A DNA stretch of 64,000 bases from Cotesia glomerata (Eukaryota > Arthropoda > Insecta > Hymenoptera > Braconidae), in the NCBI RefSeq assembly GCF_020080835.1, contig NC_058165.1:12707961-12771960 (forward strand), in the 5' to 3' direction. Both the position numbers and the translations under genes were made by a program. Shown in pieces: positions 34,458-46,650 of this stretch (its first letter is position 1; each line of letters opens with the position of its first letter). The notes below the pieces were generated by a model, which had not been told where the DNA came from, ran no database searches, and saw only the letters and a program-made list of their open reading frames with translations.

Positions 34458-37400
34458 TTTAGGTGGAATATAGTGTGTCAGAAATTACTAAAAAACAAAA
34501 ATTATATTTAGGCTTTCAACTTTTTAAAATAGCTAATAAAAATGAAAATTACCGTCTATGTCAGAATCTGCACTCCATTCAGATTAAGTCCCTATTCTAC
34601 GGACAACCAAGTTGTGCTTCACCAATGTTAACACAATTTACACATTTCAAAACCTTATTTTCATCTAATCTTTTTAAATCATTGGTTGAAGTATGTAGTT
34701 ATTATCGCTGTAGCGACTCTGAATTACTGCATACTTTTTCGCCATTGTCTGCGATGAATTGAAATAAATTTTATTAGATAAAATGAAAAAATTTTTTCTT
34801 AATCGATTGTTTTATTGAATTTGATTGAAAAAAAAAATAAAGAAACGTTCTCTTGGCTGGCTTACGATCCTCCACGGAAATAAAAATTATACGAAAAATT
34901 AAAAATCGTCCGAGATCGTCACTCCCGACATTGAGATTAAAGTCCTGAATTACAACCCTGACAACATTTTTTATCCACAATTTTTTCGCATGTATGTAGC
35001 AAAGTGGAATCTTTGACAATTCTCAATTTCAATGTAATTTCTTAAATAATGTATAATTTTTCGCTTCTGTAATAGGCAACTTTCGATATTAGAATTAAAA
35101 GGTGCCTTATTCTTAATTTTTATTTCCATTTAAAAAACAAAATAAAAAAATAATTCATTTTTCACAATTTTTGTAAGTTGCGAACAGGGTATCGGGCAGA
35201 AAAACGTTTTAACTCCCTTTTGAGAAGAAGATATTGAATGCTCTACAAAATAACTTTCTTACAGATAATTTAAAAACACAGTACTTCTAAAGTTATTCAA
35301 CGTTAAAATTGAATTCGTGATGAACGTCTACATAGTTTTATTTTTAGTTAAACTTTATCGGAAATATGTTCCTGAGCATTTTTGAAAGAATTTATAAAAT
35401 GTAAAAAGTTATCATGGATAATCTTTAATCTTGAATGACTTTTAAATAAATGGATTAATCAAAATTTTATATGACATCATTTTTGAAGAGGTAATAAGTA
35501 AATTAGTTAAATATTATTCTCCATAGTACTGACATTTTGAGTCATGAAATCATAAAATTAAATCATAAAAATCTAAGAACTTCTTATTAATTTGCACGTA
35601 AATAGAAAATATTTTTTGTTGTTTAGTAATACAAACTTTGATAAAACTTAAAAAATGTTTTAAACGTTAAGGAAAATACATTCTAAGGAGTAATATGTTT
35701 TACAATTTATTTTTATTTTATAAATTAATATCATTTGTTCTTAAAATGGCTTTGGCATCAATGTCGAGCTAAAAAGGTCCCCGCGACGCGAGTAACTACG
35801 TCGAAATCACCGCGTGCGATGAAAGGCTAATTATTAAACAATCACTAAATCATATTTGTCACTAATGAAAGAGAGGTTGAAAGTCATTAGTATCCATCCA
35901 TACTCATTGGTTATTGAAGATTTGAGTTCTTCTCAGTTATAAAAAAAAAAAAAACAATAGTAATATATTAAATTTTATTCAGTATATTATTTTGACTGAA
36001 TATGTAATTTAGCGTCAAAATGAGTAAAAATAAGATTAAAAAGAATACTTGGAAACTTTAACTATAGGTAAAGCTTACATAAGCTTAAGTGAAACTATTC
36101 ATAGATAATAACAATGGTGGGGAATACTTATACAATAAATTTCCCTGATCTAAGAATTTTTCAATGTCAGTCCAATTATGATATGAAGGCCAACAAAATT
36201 TGTATAATACTGACAGGCCACAAAACAATTAATAGCTTTTGATTTTGATAAAAATCAATGTAATTAAAGGATATTTTTTCTAATTAAAAATTAAAAATTA
36301 TTATAATTTCTCCACGCTAATATTTCAATAAAATTTTTAACAATAATATAATTGTCACACAAAACTTAAATTTTTTTATGCCTTTAAAATTCAGCAAGAA
36401 AAATTTTACCTATGCTTTCTTTCGTTCAAAAAATTACCTCTGACAATTTTCTTAAATTATTACTGTAAATATTATTATTTAATTCAGCATTCAGAAAAAA
36501 TGATGAAACATAAAAAATTTTTTTGTGCATAACTTCATATTTAGAAATAAGAAACTAAGTTGTATCTCGAGTTAGTATTATTTTTTATTAAGAATGTAAA
36601 ATCCCTCTTACCTTCACCGTTATAACCTACGACGTATTTCTATGACTTCTTACTCTGCTTTACTGCAAATGGCCAAATCTGAGTCTGACTTAAAGCATCA
36701 ATTCCTCTTGGAAACATTGACAATCGCATATACGATTTGTTAATTTTACCTAGTCTCCCTGTTAATCGTTTTATTTTTCGTGATTGCCGTTCAACCATTT
36801 GTTGAGACTTCGAGAGGCTTCGACAGGCTTCGATGAGCTTTTGTGGAGAGTACAACTTTTAATCGCGTCTAAGCAATGATCAACACAGAGAATGAGATAA
36901 TCAGAGAAAGAAAAAATACACGGTATTCAATACATGGTGGCGCTATCGGACTGTGGTGCTTAAATGTACTATGTCGGTAATGAAGTACCTCCTCGTGCTT
37001 GTATTTACAGCGTATACTTATGTTAATGTCTGGTTTTATATATAAAATTGTCAAGGGCAAGTTGACTGCAGTGGGTTTCCAAAAGCAATTATGTATTGAT
37101 GAAAAATTATAAAATTTATTTTTTCTTGACAAACGTGTCAACATTGTTCGTCGAGATACGTATGGGCTGGATCTAAAATATAGCTCAGCAATGTATTTAC
37201 CTTATATTATATGTGACTGTGTTAAATATTGACATAAACACATGATCTATAGAGGGCAGGACGGTATTTTTGTGATCAGCTTGAATTATTATTATATATT
37301 TGATCAGCTTGAATTATATTTGGTTAAAAACTTGTTGTGAGTGAAAAATTGTTTAAATAATAATCCAATTATTAACGATAAATAATTAGATTTACTGGTG

Positions 37401-37961
37401 TTGACTGCTGAGTCTCAACGCAAATAAAGCAATTATCAGAATTCATAGTGATCAAAAATATTTTAATTGTGGTGAGTATAATAATAATTATTCCTAACCT
37501 ACGTTGATCTTAGATTAAATTTTGGGTGCTTAATGTTAATTTATATGTATATATATTACATTAATATTTTTTTATTAAATTATTGATTGTTAGTGCATTT
37601 ATTATATTAAATATCAAAAAATAGCATGACTAAAAATTGAATTCCAAAAGCTTAGATTATTGCTATTTGTCATAATATTTATGTTGACATTTTTAACCGT
37701 CAACTCAAAGTGTTCATGGAAATGATTAATATTTTTCTTAATTCTCGGCAAATCTAGCATGTTTTAAATTTAGAAATTAATTACTCTTAATTCTCTATTT
37801 ACATGTTTTTTTTATGTTTCAGAAAAATAATAATAAAACTCATGACACTGAAGTTGACAGACATTTGTCAATTTTTTTGAATTTTAGAACAACTAAATTT
37901 ATACGAAAAAATTTTAATAAAAGAATTCCATATCTAGAAATTAAAATATTTTAACTCCAAA
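34458..37961. promoter_or_regulatory. intergenic region between the two diverging genes of the transposon
   Basis: About 3.5 kb that would contain both promoters. It is mostly AT-rich and has a short G+C-richer patch near 35770-35820. Apart from the 36640-36855 frame I see no coding signal and cannot place a TATA box with confidence. Confidence 0.35.
36640..36855 (-). CDS. 71-codon basic frame, possible exon of the accessory gene
   Basis: The frame starts MYSPQKLIEACRSLSKSQQM and is followed by a basic segment with heptad-like spacing (RKIKRLTGRLGKINKSY). Possible splice donors are AGA|GTAAGAAG just before the stop and GAAG|GTAAGAGG at 36610. It lies upstream of the accessory gene on the same strand, so it may be an alternative first exon or a separate small coiled-coil protein. 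Phases do not join cleanly to the exons I identified, so this stays tentative. Confidence 0.35.
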   Translation of the reverse strand: MYSPQKLIEACRSLSKSQQMVERQSRKIKRLTGRLGKINKSYMRLSMFPRGIDALSQTQIWPFAVKQSKKS

Positions 37962-40900
37962 ATGAAACGAAAATTGAGTAATTCACGCACTGCTGCTTAT
38001 CGGCGGAACAAACGACGAATAATTAATTTTCTAGAAGCTTTCCATCCTGACGACTGTCCTCCGATTCCACTGAATTATCTACGACTGCAAGTATGTTTAA
38101 AAAATTAGTATTATAATTAATATATTAAAATCACTAATCTTTACAACTGATTTGAAATTTATGAAATGATTGAAAGCTTGTCTAAGCGTATTTAAAATTT
38201 ATTATGACACTAAAACAAACAGAAATTTAACGTGTTTTAATTTTTTCATAAAAATTAAAATGTTATGAAACAAATTTAATAAAAAAATTCCTCATCATGG
38301 AATAAAAAAAATTTTAAGTTATATAAAAAAGTTGTTATATTAAAGTTTATAAAAATTGTCAAAAAATATGAAAATTTGGTGCATGGAGAAAAAATTTGAA
38401 ATTTTGAAAAAAAAAATGTATGACGTCCTAAAATATTTTTGGAATTTCATGAATTATTAATATTAAAGAATAAATGTAAAATGAAAAGCTGCGATTAATT
38501 AGTTATAAATCAAAAACAAATTAATGATTAGATTTGATAACTTTTTAAAGTGTTAGAAAATTCAAAATCCTTTAGAAACAATTTTTGATGAGTACTCAGA
38601 AATACTGAAAATTGATAAGATAAGGAAAAAAAATTTCTCAAACTGCCAGAATTAGTGTAATATGTCCCACCTGATTAAGAAAATACCTTAAAATGACCTC
38701 AATGATAAACATACATCTGTCTAGCATTCAAATCAAATAATTTTTAATCTTTTAAAATCATTTTTTCTTGATCAGGGAGTATATACTTTTATTTGAATAT
38801 TTGTAGCGACATGAATACTTGGTGCAAGTACATTCTAATTTCACCGAATTTATTTTTTTGCTAACGATGAAATAATCATATTCATTATTAATTGTCAAAT
38901 GAACGTTTATTATTTTCTTGATTTTTGTTAATTCGAAAAAAAGTAATTGTTTTGAATGTTATAAAGTATATATATATTTAATTATTTCAGGATGATGATC
39001 AAGGAAATTCGTCTACTGCCCAAGAAGATTCGAATCGAACAAATAATGAAGTTACAGTTCAATTCAACGAAAGAGATGATTCTATTATTAGTGATTATAC
39101 TGATTTAAACGTTCACGCTGATTATGACGACAACCGCGATGGAGGAAACATAGAATATAACAATTATAGTGACAATGCTAGTGTTACCAACGACAATAAT
39201 GATAATTTAGATGTTAACGATGACCATAATGTCGACCGTTATGAAAATAACAATAATGACGCTTACGATGATGATGACGACGCGGGTGGTGGCAGCAATG
39301 ATAATAACGATAGTAAATAATGAACAATATGATCAAGTAAATGTTCTTCACACTCCATTTCTCAGTATTGATGGTATAACTGATAATGTTCTATTGGCTA
39401 AAGATAATATAAATATTAAAGACCATATTTTATCGGCCATTGCGATGTCAGTTAGACATAAATTAAGTTATGAAGCGACTATTGACCAATTAAAAATGGT
39501 TAAAGACTATTTATCATGAAAACTCCATTCCAACCGACAAAAATCAATTATGGACATGTCTAAATAAGAACGATAATTGCCTTACGCGTCACTATTATTG
39601 CCAGATATGTCGTGACTATTTAGGTGAAAATGTAAAGAATCTGGTAAATTACAAAAACAATGTGCTTGTAAATCATGCGGTCCAGACGATGAATTAGAAG
39701 CTAATCTATGCTACTTCATTTATATTAGTTTAACGGCACAACTAAAAGAGTTGTTTTCGATACCAAATATCAGTGAATTATTGAAGTATCGATTTAGAAG
39801 AATAAAAAGAGACCCAGATGCTTATGAGGACATATACGATGGTGATCAATACAAATTATTAAGTTCACCAGGAAAATTTTTAAATAAGTGGTTCAATTTA
39901 TCGTTTACTATAAACACCGATGGCTGTCAAACGACGAAATCTTCAAATTGTAGTGCGTGGCCAGTATACGCAATGATAAATGAACTGTCCCCCAATAACT
40001 GAGAAAGAAGCATATGCTTCTTGTTGCCATTTATGTTGATGCGCAGCATCCAATGATGAATTACTTTTTGAGACCGTTTACTGACGAAATCCAAATACTC
40101 TTCACTACAGGTATCAAATGGAAACCTTCAGCAACATCAGAGATCATTTCAAGATTTATGGTAACTACATGTAGCCTTGATGCTCCAGCTCGGGCATCTG
40201 TGACTAGTATGATTCAGTATAATGGGAGAAATGGTTGCTTATGGTGTTATGCTAAAGGGAAAAGTTTAGGACCCGGTAAATTTGTGTATCCCTTCTGCCA
40301 GTGCTATAAAAAACAACGAACTGATGCTGAGGTACGGAATGACATGCTTTATGCTTTTGACACTGGTGTAAAATCAGACATGGAGTAAAAATATTTCTTC
40401 TTTAGTCGCCTTACCACTTTTCAATATATGCAATGGAGTCGTAGTTGAAGCGATGCATGCCGTCTATCTTGGAGTAGTTAAACGGCACACAGAGATACTG
40501 ATGGATTTGAAATTTAGTCCAAAAGCATGCAAAGTAAAAGCACGTAAAACCAAACCTCCTTATTATGTTGGGGACTTTAACAGCAGAAAGTTGATCGATA
40601 GACGCTTGTTATCGATTAACCTCCCTCCTGTAGATCGCGTAGGCCGAGATCTATATCTACTTATCATAAAATGGAAGGCGTCGGAGTGGAGAAATTGGTT
40701 GGACTATGCTCCGAGTTGTTTACAAAATATATTACCTGTAAAATATGTAAATCATCTAGCACTTCTATCTGAAGCAATCCATCATTTAAATAGTGATAGT
40801 ATTTCTCACGCTAATCTCGATCGCTGCGAACGTTTATTAAAAAAGTATGTGAAACTTTTTCAACAATATTTTGGGAGAGGTTAACATGACATCGAACTTG

Positions 40901-41302
40901 CATACACTTCTACTCATTTGGTAAAAGTTGTACGGGATTGGGGACCAATTTGGGTTCATGAGGCGTTCGTCTTTGAAAGTTGGAACCGGAAAATCTTGGA
41001 ATATGTCACTAGTTCATTTGCTCCAACAGAACAAATCGCAACACGATTTCTAATATAGATTTTTAATAACCAGTATGTACAAGAATGCAGTATCCTCTGA
41101 GACCAAAAGATTTGTTTTTAAATTAATAAAAATATCGCCTGGAAAAAACAACAACAAAGATAAGTTGATAGGTTTAGGAAAACAAGTAATCTGCCCACCT
41201 ACAGAAGATCAACGCACTGAATTAATTCGAGCGGGATTTAATCCAATAAATTTAATACACTTTAAAAAAATGAAAATTAATGGAGCAAGGTACGTATTGT
41301 AA
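37962..41302 (+). pseudogene. Tnp2/EnSpm-type transposase of the 19.7 kb element, decayed
   Basis: Exon 1 (37962-38090, MKRKLSNSRTAAYRRNKRRI...) ends at a GTATGT donor. Exon 2 begins at 38991 after TTATTTCAG with a long acidic Asp/Asn-rich segment. Then come a cysteine-rich piece (HYYCQICRDYL, CACKSCG near 39590-39690), FTINTDGCQTTKSSNCSAWP with a candidate catalytic Asp (39919), CSLDAPARA, CLWCYAKG, MHAVYLGVVKRHTEIL (40453), WKASEWRNWL with a candidate catalytic Glu (40684), and VRDWGPIWVHEAFVFESWNR. This order is that of Tnp2-type (Transposase_21) proteins of EnSpm/CACTA elements. At least six frameshifts or stops (about 39310, 39520, 39640, 39995, 40386, 40882, 40915, 41055) make it dead. 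Confidence 0.85.
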
Positions 41303-41944
41303 AAAGAAAAGAGAACTTAAAATTCGACGACACTGTGGTATGTAATGGTAATGGTGAATTCCGGAGTTGTGGAGGCAATTGTTAAATTTTTGAATGGTAA
41401 TGAAATTATTAGAGGTTTTTTATGAAACCCATAAGAGAAATACGGTCCGCATTCAATACTAACTTTATCTTCCAGGCAGCTCTTGTCTAATGAATTAATT
41501 TTCATCAGGGAATCACCGTTTATTAAACCAGCTATTCGATTATATACCGGACGAAACTTTTATATATTGAAACAACCTAATTGTTGGGAAACCGACTGAG
41601 CATTTGTTATAATTTTGTAAACATTTATTGTTAAAACTTAATTAATTACTGTACATTCCGAATCATAAAAATAAGTATATTGAGAATTAGAATAGTTATT
41701 AGACTTGATATCGATGATCTGTTTATAATTCAATATTTTTGATTGCTATAATGCATGAAATACAAAAATAATCTGAATGGAATAATTTAATAATAGAATA
41801 TAATAAATATATCATTATAGTCGATAAAATTTTTAATAAATAGTCTAAAAAGTATAGTAACAATGTCTATTATGTTCTTATAATTAAATTTTACAATTCA
41901 GCATTCACTTAGTTTATTGCAAAAGAAATGGAATTATGGTCACC

Positions 41945-42140
41945 TGAGAACTTCTGTCATATGTTAAAAACATAATTAATAATTAACTAGGCAGAAAATC
42001 TTAAGATTATTATTTTTTTGAAAGAGAAGTTATTTAATACAACTGTAATTATCATTATAATGAATTTAAAAATTTTTACAATTGCATGAATTTGAAGTAA
42101 AAAAAAAAATCAACACTCAATGCTCAGCGATTAAATTGAA
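41945..42140 (+). repeat. direct repeat, copy 1
   Basis: Shares ACTTCTGTCAT, GTTAAAAACATAATTAATAA and AATCAACACTCAATG with 42915-43090, in the same order and orientation, ~970 bp away. Copy 1 carries about 17 extra bases near 42005-42025. Confidence 0.85.
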
Positions 42141-42702
42141 CAAAGTATTATTTAAATATTACTGAAAATCTTTTTAGCTGAAGAAATCGAAATTTTTTTT
42201 ACAGTTCCTTTCTTTTTAAAAAAAAAGTTTTTTTGTAGTTGAAAAAAAACTATTAGCTAACTTGTAAATGTTTATCCAAAATTATTTTTTTCTGTAATTT
42301 AAAAAACTTTTTCAACAAGAAAATTACTATGAGAAAAATTCTTATGTCTTCAGCTAAGAAATCAAATTATTTAAAATTTTCAACAAATAAATTTCTCATA
42401 AATATATGGGTAATTTTTTTCGAAATAAATTGTTTCTTTCAGTGCAAAAATTTATTTTGAATTATTATTGAGACACTTAAAAATTAGTTAAAAATTTTTG
42501 TTATCAAATAGAAAACTAAAAATATCTCATTTCTTCCGTCAAAATTTGTGCCATTCAAATTATAATATAATGAACAACTTTGGATTTGATTTTTTATGAT
42601 TTTGATGTCTTATAAGACTGATTTACTATTCTTTGCTTGAGGAAAGACTTGACAATAAAAGTCATAACGTAGCAATTTAATAATACTGCTGTTCCGTCCG
42701 AG

Positions 42703-42901
42703 TACACTGAAAAAAAAACTCTAGACTGGAGTGTAAATTTTCATGGCTCAAGAAAACATTAAGGAAATTGAAAATTTCTCGAATGAAGTCAAAGTTTCTT
42801 GAGGCAAAATAATTTCCTTGAGTGAAGATAATTTCTTCTTGCTCCAAAATAACTTTTGTCTTAAAATTTTCTTGGCGCAAAAAATTTGTTTTTTTGTGTA
42901 C
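42703..42901. mobile_element. small MITE (~199 bp)
   Basis: Ends GTACACTGAAAAAAAAAC and GTTTTTTTGTGTAC. The interior is rich in TCAAGAAA/TTTCTTGA words. The same end type and interior words recur at 60238-60870, so it is a dispersed non-coding family. GTAC or TAC may be the target duplication. Confidence 0.6.
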
Positions 42902-42914
42902 TTGTGATCCTACA

Positions 42915-43090
42915 ACAATGAAAACTTCTGTCATTTGTTAAAAACATAATTAATAATTAACTAGGCAGAAAATTTTGAAGAAGTTATTTAATCACAACTA
43001 TAATTATTATTACAATAAATTTAAATATTTTTACAATTGTATGAATTTGAAGTACAAAAAAAAAATCAACACTCAATGTTCAGCGATTCG
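42915..43090 (+). repeat. direct repeat, copy 2
   Basis: Second copy of the 41945-42140 sequence, a few bases after the MITE. Confidence 0.85.
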
Positions 43091-43384
43091 TTCAAATTTA
43101 CTATAGAAAGTTTATTGAAGAGGAGAAATTTTCGAGCACTGAGACTTAAAAATACAAATTTTAATTCAACTTTTTTATTCTGGAGCTATTCTAACTTAAC
43201 CCAATATTCAACCATGAAAATAATTTTGTTCTGGTTTCTAGAAACAGTTTGAATAATTCTATTAATTTAATTGAAAATAAATAGCTTTACAGTGGATGAA
43301 TTAAGAATGTAAACGATGTAAATTAACCATTTATATTGTGTTTTTTTCCGGTTTAATCTACAAAATAAACCATGTTTAGTCTTG

Positions 43385-43805
43385 GGAAGTATTATCACAA
43401 TTAAGAGTCTGGACATCGTGGATGTAACATGGTTTCATAGTGCTATCATCATAGTCTATACTCTTGGACAATCAACTAACACACCGTGGTTTTTTCCTGA
43501 AGCCACTGTGGTCATAGGCAGTGGATTCATTGTGGTATCTCAGTGCTCTCACTACATCCAATACTCTTGAAGAATCAATTGAGTCACCGTGTTTTTTCCG
43601 TGGAGTCACCGTGATCATTGAAAGTGAAACCACCGTAGATACACAGGGATAATTCTGTAAATGCATCATTTATACACTGTGAAAATGCGGAGCACCCACT
43701 GTGGCCAAATGGAACAAAACCACGGTGAAAATATCGTGATCCTACCATTAATACTCGGTGGTTCCACTTTCACGGTGGTCCCACCGTGATTCTAAACCGC
43801 TAGGG
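43385..43805. promoter_or_regulatory. right subterminal repeat region of the 19.7 kb element
   Basis: Many copies of CACCGTG/CACGGTG-type words in both orientations: CACACCGTGG (43480), GCCACTGTGGTC (43502), GTCACCGTG (43584, 43605), AACCACCGTAG (43628), CCACTGTGGCC (43697), AACCACGGTG (43718), and the cluster GGTGGTTCC...CACGGTGGTCCCACCGTG (43758-43787). It mirrors the left subterminal region and ends in the terminal inverted repeat. Confidence 0.65.
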
Positions 43806-44420
43806 TTATATATCAACTTAAATATTTTTCATATAAAATTTATTTGTAATCAACAATCTGGCTTAAAATGGATCAAAATAATGAAATTTCATCCAAATTA
43901 TGGCTCACTGAAAATTGTGAGTCAGCATCTGATCGTTTGAATCAACTCATACACACAATTATGAATATTCTAAATTAAAAGTAGATGTAAAATTAATTAA
44001 CTTGCTTGTAGAAGTATCCCAAGAGCGTATATTTTTTTTTTTTTTTGAACGAACCTGATCTTTTAATCAACAATTTCATAAAATTCTTCTTCCAATCAAA
44101 AGTGCTAATATTATTAGCAAAAGCTCTTCAGCATTTGAACTTTGTACTGGTATCAATTTCCTATATGTATAGGAAGCAGCTCGAGTAAATACCAACTGAA
44201 AACATAGTAAAAATTAGAGACTGCAATAAACACTTACAACATGAATTACAATCTACAATTTTATTATGAAGTTGTGATGCTAATGAATTAGAAACATGAA
44301 AATTTATTTAGTTTTAAAATGAAATCAGTAGTGTGAGATAGAAATAATTTTATACGAATTATAACTTACATAAAAATGTAAGTCGGCATCTGATTGTTTC
44401 TAACGACGTTAACGTATAAA
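43806..44420. repeat. satellite B, right block
   Basis: Continues the array interrupted at 24083. 43806-44000 is nearly identical to 23285-23490, and 44330-44400 has the ACTTACAT...ATGTAAG stem-loop with GTCGGCATCTGATTG. It contains exon-like module 5 (44050-44205). Confidence 0.88.
44050..44205 (-). repeat. exon-like module 5 within satellite B
   Basis: Near-identical to module 4 (23560-23710), including the CAG acceptor-like border and the ACTCGAGCTGCT segment on the minus strand. Confidence 0.45.
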
Positions 44421-45544
44421 TTTCAATATTTCCAATTTACAACAAATTTAAGAACAATTGACTGGCTTATGAAAACATCCGATACAATAAAATTCGAAAT
44501 TAATCACGTTATTTTTCATTTCTATTTTAACATTTTTATATCTACAAAATTTGTATGAAATTAATCATATCAAATTAATTTGAGACAAGTTACCCAATAA
44601 AAATTAAATTGAAATTATAAAAATTTTACTTATAGTAACTTATATATTCCAAATATATAATTAAACTAGGTCTCATACTGTAGCCAAATTTGAGATTAAA
44701 TTGAATCAAATTTTATCCAATTTATAGCTTTGAATTGTATTCTAGCAAGAGATTTTTGTATAGTCTACATTAACAAATTAAATATATATTTTTAACATAA
44801 ATAAATTTAAAGTTTCGGCATCATTTTAAAACTACAATTTACGCTAACTTCTTCAATTCAATATTGTAAGTTAAAATTAGGCGAGACAATTACTTTTTTA
44901 TTAATAAAATTTCGCGTTACTAATGCTAAAAGGGCGTCATTCAAAAATAGTTGCTCTTTAGGCAGAACAGAACCTAAAATTAAATGGAAATAATTTATAT
45001 ACATTTTTACAATCATGTCCAAAAATGGAAAAGAAAAAAATATTTTTTTTTCTGTTTGTCCTTTTAACTAAGAAAAAATTTTAAAGTGAAATGTGTGTAG
45101 CGTTTTTTTTATTATTTTTGTTATCAACAATTAGTAAGCCAACCCATGAAAATTTTTTATTTTCAAATCCAAAAACGCGCATGTAAAAATAAATAACTTT
45201 GTTTTTTTTTTTCTACATCTATACGTTGTACACATATTTTAGTTGATCAGAGAAAGAAAATTTTTCTATATGCCTTTTTGGTTCTGCAGTGCCAAAAGAA
45301 CGTATATTTTGAAGATACATTTTTTTGAAATTAATAACGCGATATAAGTGCATTCTTTTGAATAAATAAGTCAAAATTTTGAGTTACGATTTTATATCTT
45401 AGCTACCAAACTACTTTAAAAAAATTTACCTAGGTGTTGTGAAGTTCCACTTAAGTACTTTAAGCTTTTGCTCATTAATAACCAGCTGATGCAAATTATT
45501 AACAGTTAACTAAGGACTAATATCCATCATCCTGCTTCCTACTA
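44421..45544. other. AT-rich stretch, nothing recognised
   Basis: No open frame, repeat unit or RNA gene seen. Many A/T runs. Confidence 0.4.
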
Positions 45545-46650
45545 TTGGTAGGCTTGGTAGCCGTCGCGTTCTCCAGTCTGCATCATGAACCGTCCAATAG
45601 CTATCTCTTCTTTCTCTCTTGCATCCAAATTACAGGGTTCCAAATTGCTATGAGGTATGGCACACACAGCATTAATTACTCCTTAGTGACCAATTTCATA
45701 AGTATGGGATGCAACTTCTGGGCCAACCAGTTTCATAAGTCAATAGGCAAAATTGGAGAACCGTCTTTGAGCTTGTTACCAATCATTTCGCCGTCAAAAA
45801 AATCTCTGTACTCGCATTGGTCACCTCTGAAGTTGATGCATAAAATCGCGGCACTTCGGATTCAGTTCTTGGAGTCCTACAGATAGTAAACGAATCCTGG
45901 ACAGAGAACACGCCCATGCTGTTTTATCAGAGGAACCATTGCACCCGCTAGAGCCTCGTGAATTCCCAGAGCAGTTGGGGCTATTTTTGTTTTACTGTCA
46001 ACCAGATTCGACTGTTGTCTTGTACTGTTGTACAAGAGGTAGTTCTCTTATAGATTTTTTTGATAAATTTATTGTCTGTGATAATGGCCAGGACTCGATG
46101 ATTTCATCGTTGCGCACTTTCTCGGTATCATCTCCCATCTCGGCCAACAGCGTCTCTGTTATCCGGTTGCTGATGTGTACCCTCGGAATGAAATCATTAA
46201 TATCTAATACAGTCTCTGCAGCGTCTTTATCTTCTTCTTCATCTGCATCCTCGGACACTTTTTTATCTTACTCCTGCTCGATCTGTTGCTTCAAAGCCGG
46301 GTTTTCACTGTCGAAAAAGGTTAGAAGCGACTTGCCAATGTATAAGTTCAACGTACTGATCAATCTCATCGCCGCAGTGCCTACTCCGGGGTTTGTTGCA
46401 GCTACAGCTTTCTTCACACTCTCAATAACTAACTTGACATTCAATGTGCAGCTGAATTCCAACAACGCGTTTGACAACCATGTTAATAATGATTCTTGTT
46501 ATACTTCGGAGCTTTTTTGGCTGAATGCGAAAGTTAAAACTTCGTTGGCTACATACTTAAAAGACGTTGCTTCAGTAATTGACAGTAAAGCTTTTGCTGC
46601 TCTGTATCCATTTTTTAGCGTTACCTAGTTTCTCAGCTATGTCCATTGTG
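45545..46650 (-). pseudogene. retrocopy fragment of Msps/XMAP215 (CKAP5 family), one TOG domain
   Basis: Read on the minus strand from ~46645: DIAEKLGN, then ITEATSFKYVANEVLTFAFS, WLSNALLEFSCTLNVK, KAVAATNPGVGTAAM, LNLYIGKSLLTFFDSENPAL, an acidic SEDADEEEDKDAAE linker, DINDFIPRVHISNRITETLL, and finally SKN*IRSAAILCIN and CEYRDFFDGEMIGNKLKDGS near 45760-45880. The order and wording are those of the TOG-domain region of the microtubule polymerase Msps/XMAP215/CKAP5, a protein of ~2,000 residues. It is intronless, covers only part of the gene, and has several stops (for example TGA for Trp near 45885) and frameshifts, as expected for a processed pseudogene. Open frames on the plus strand here are shadows. 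Confidence 0.82.

Larger units (their letters stand above)
41303..43384. other. 3' non-coding part of the 19.7 kb element
   Basis: No gene. It contains a ~170 bp direct duplication (41945-42140 and 42915-43090) and a small MITE (42703-42901) between the two copies. Confidence 0.5.
24084..43805. mobile_element. 19.7 kb EnSpm/CACTA-like DNA transposon
   Basis: Terminal inverted repeats CCCTAGCGGTTT (24084-24095) and AAACCGCTAGGG (43794-43805) bound a block that splits satellite B. Left flank ...AACTCTT and right flank TTATATATCAACTTA join to give ...AACTC-TT-ATATAT..., which is the text of the sister satellite unit at ~23275-23290. So the target was duplicated by 2 bp (TT). Both ends carry subterminal arrays of CACGGTG/CACCGTG-type words, a hallmark of CACTA elements. 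Genes inside: a decayed Tnp2-type transposase (37962-41302, plus) and a nearly intact seven-exon gene (24832-34457, minus). Introns hold later insertions. Ends begin CCCTA rather than CACTA, so the exact superfamily label is an inference. Confidence 0.85.

Noticed and set aside
34463..35019. Open frames of 99 (plus) and 81 (minus) codons in the region between the transposon's two genes
   Set aside because: No domain, no consistent splice borders, and the first overlaps the accessory gene's first exon border on the other strand.
45545..46628. Plus-strand frames of 113 and 229 codons
   Set aside because: The minus strand of the same region reads as an Msps/XMAP215 TOG domain with stops, so these are antisense shadows of a retrocopy.
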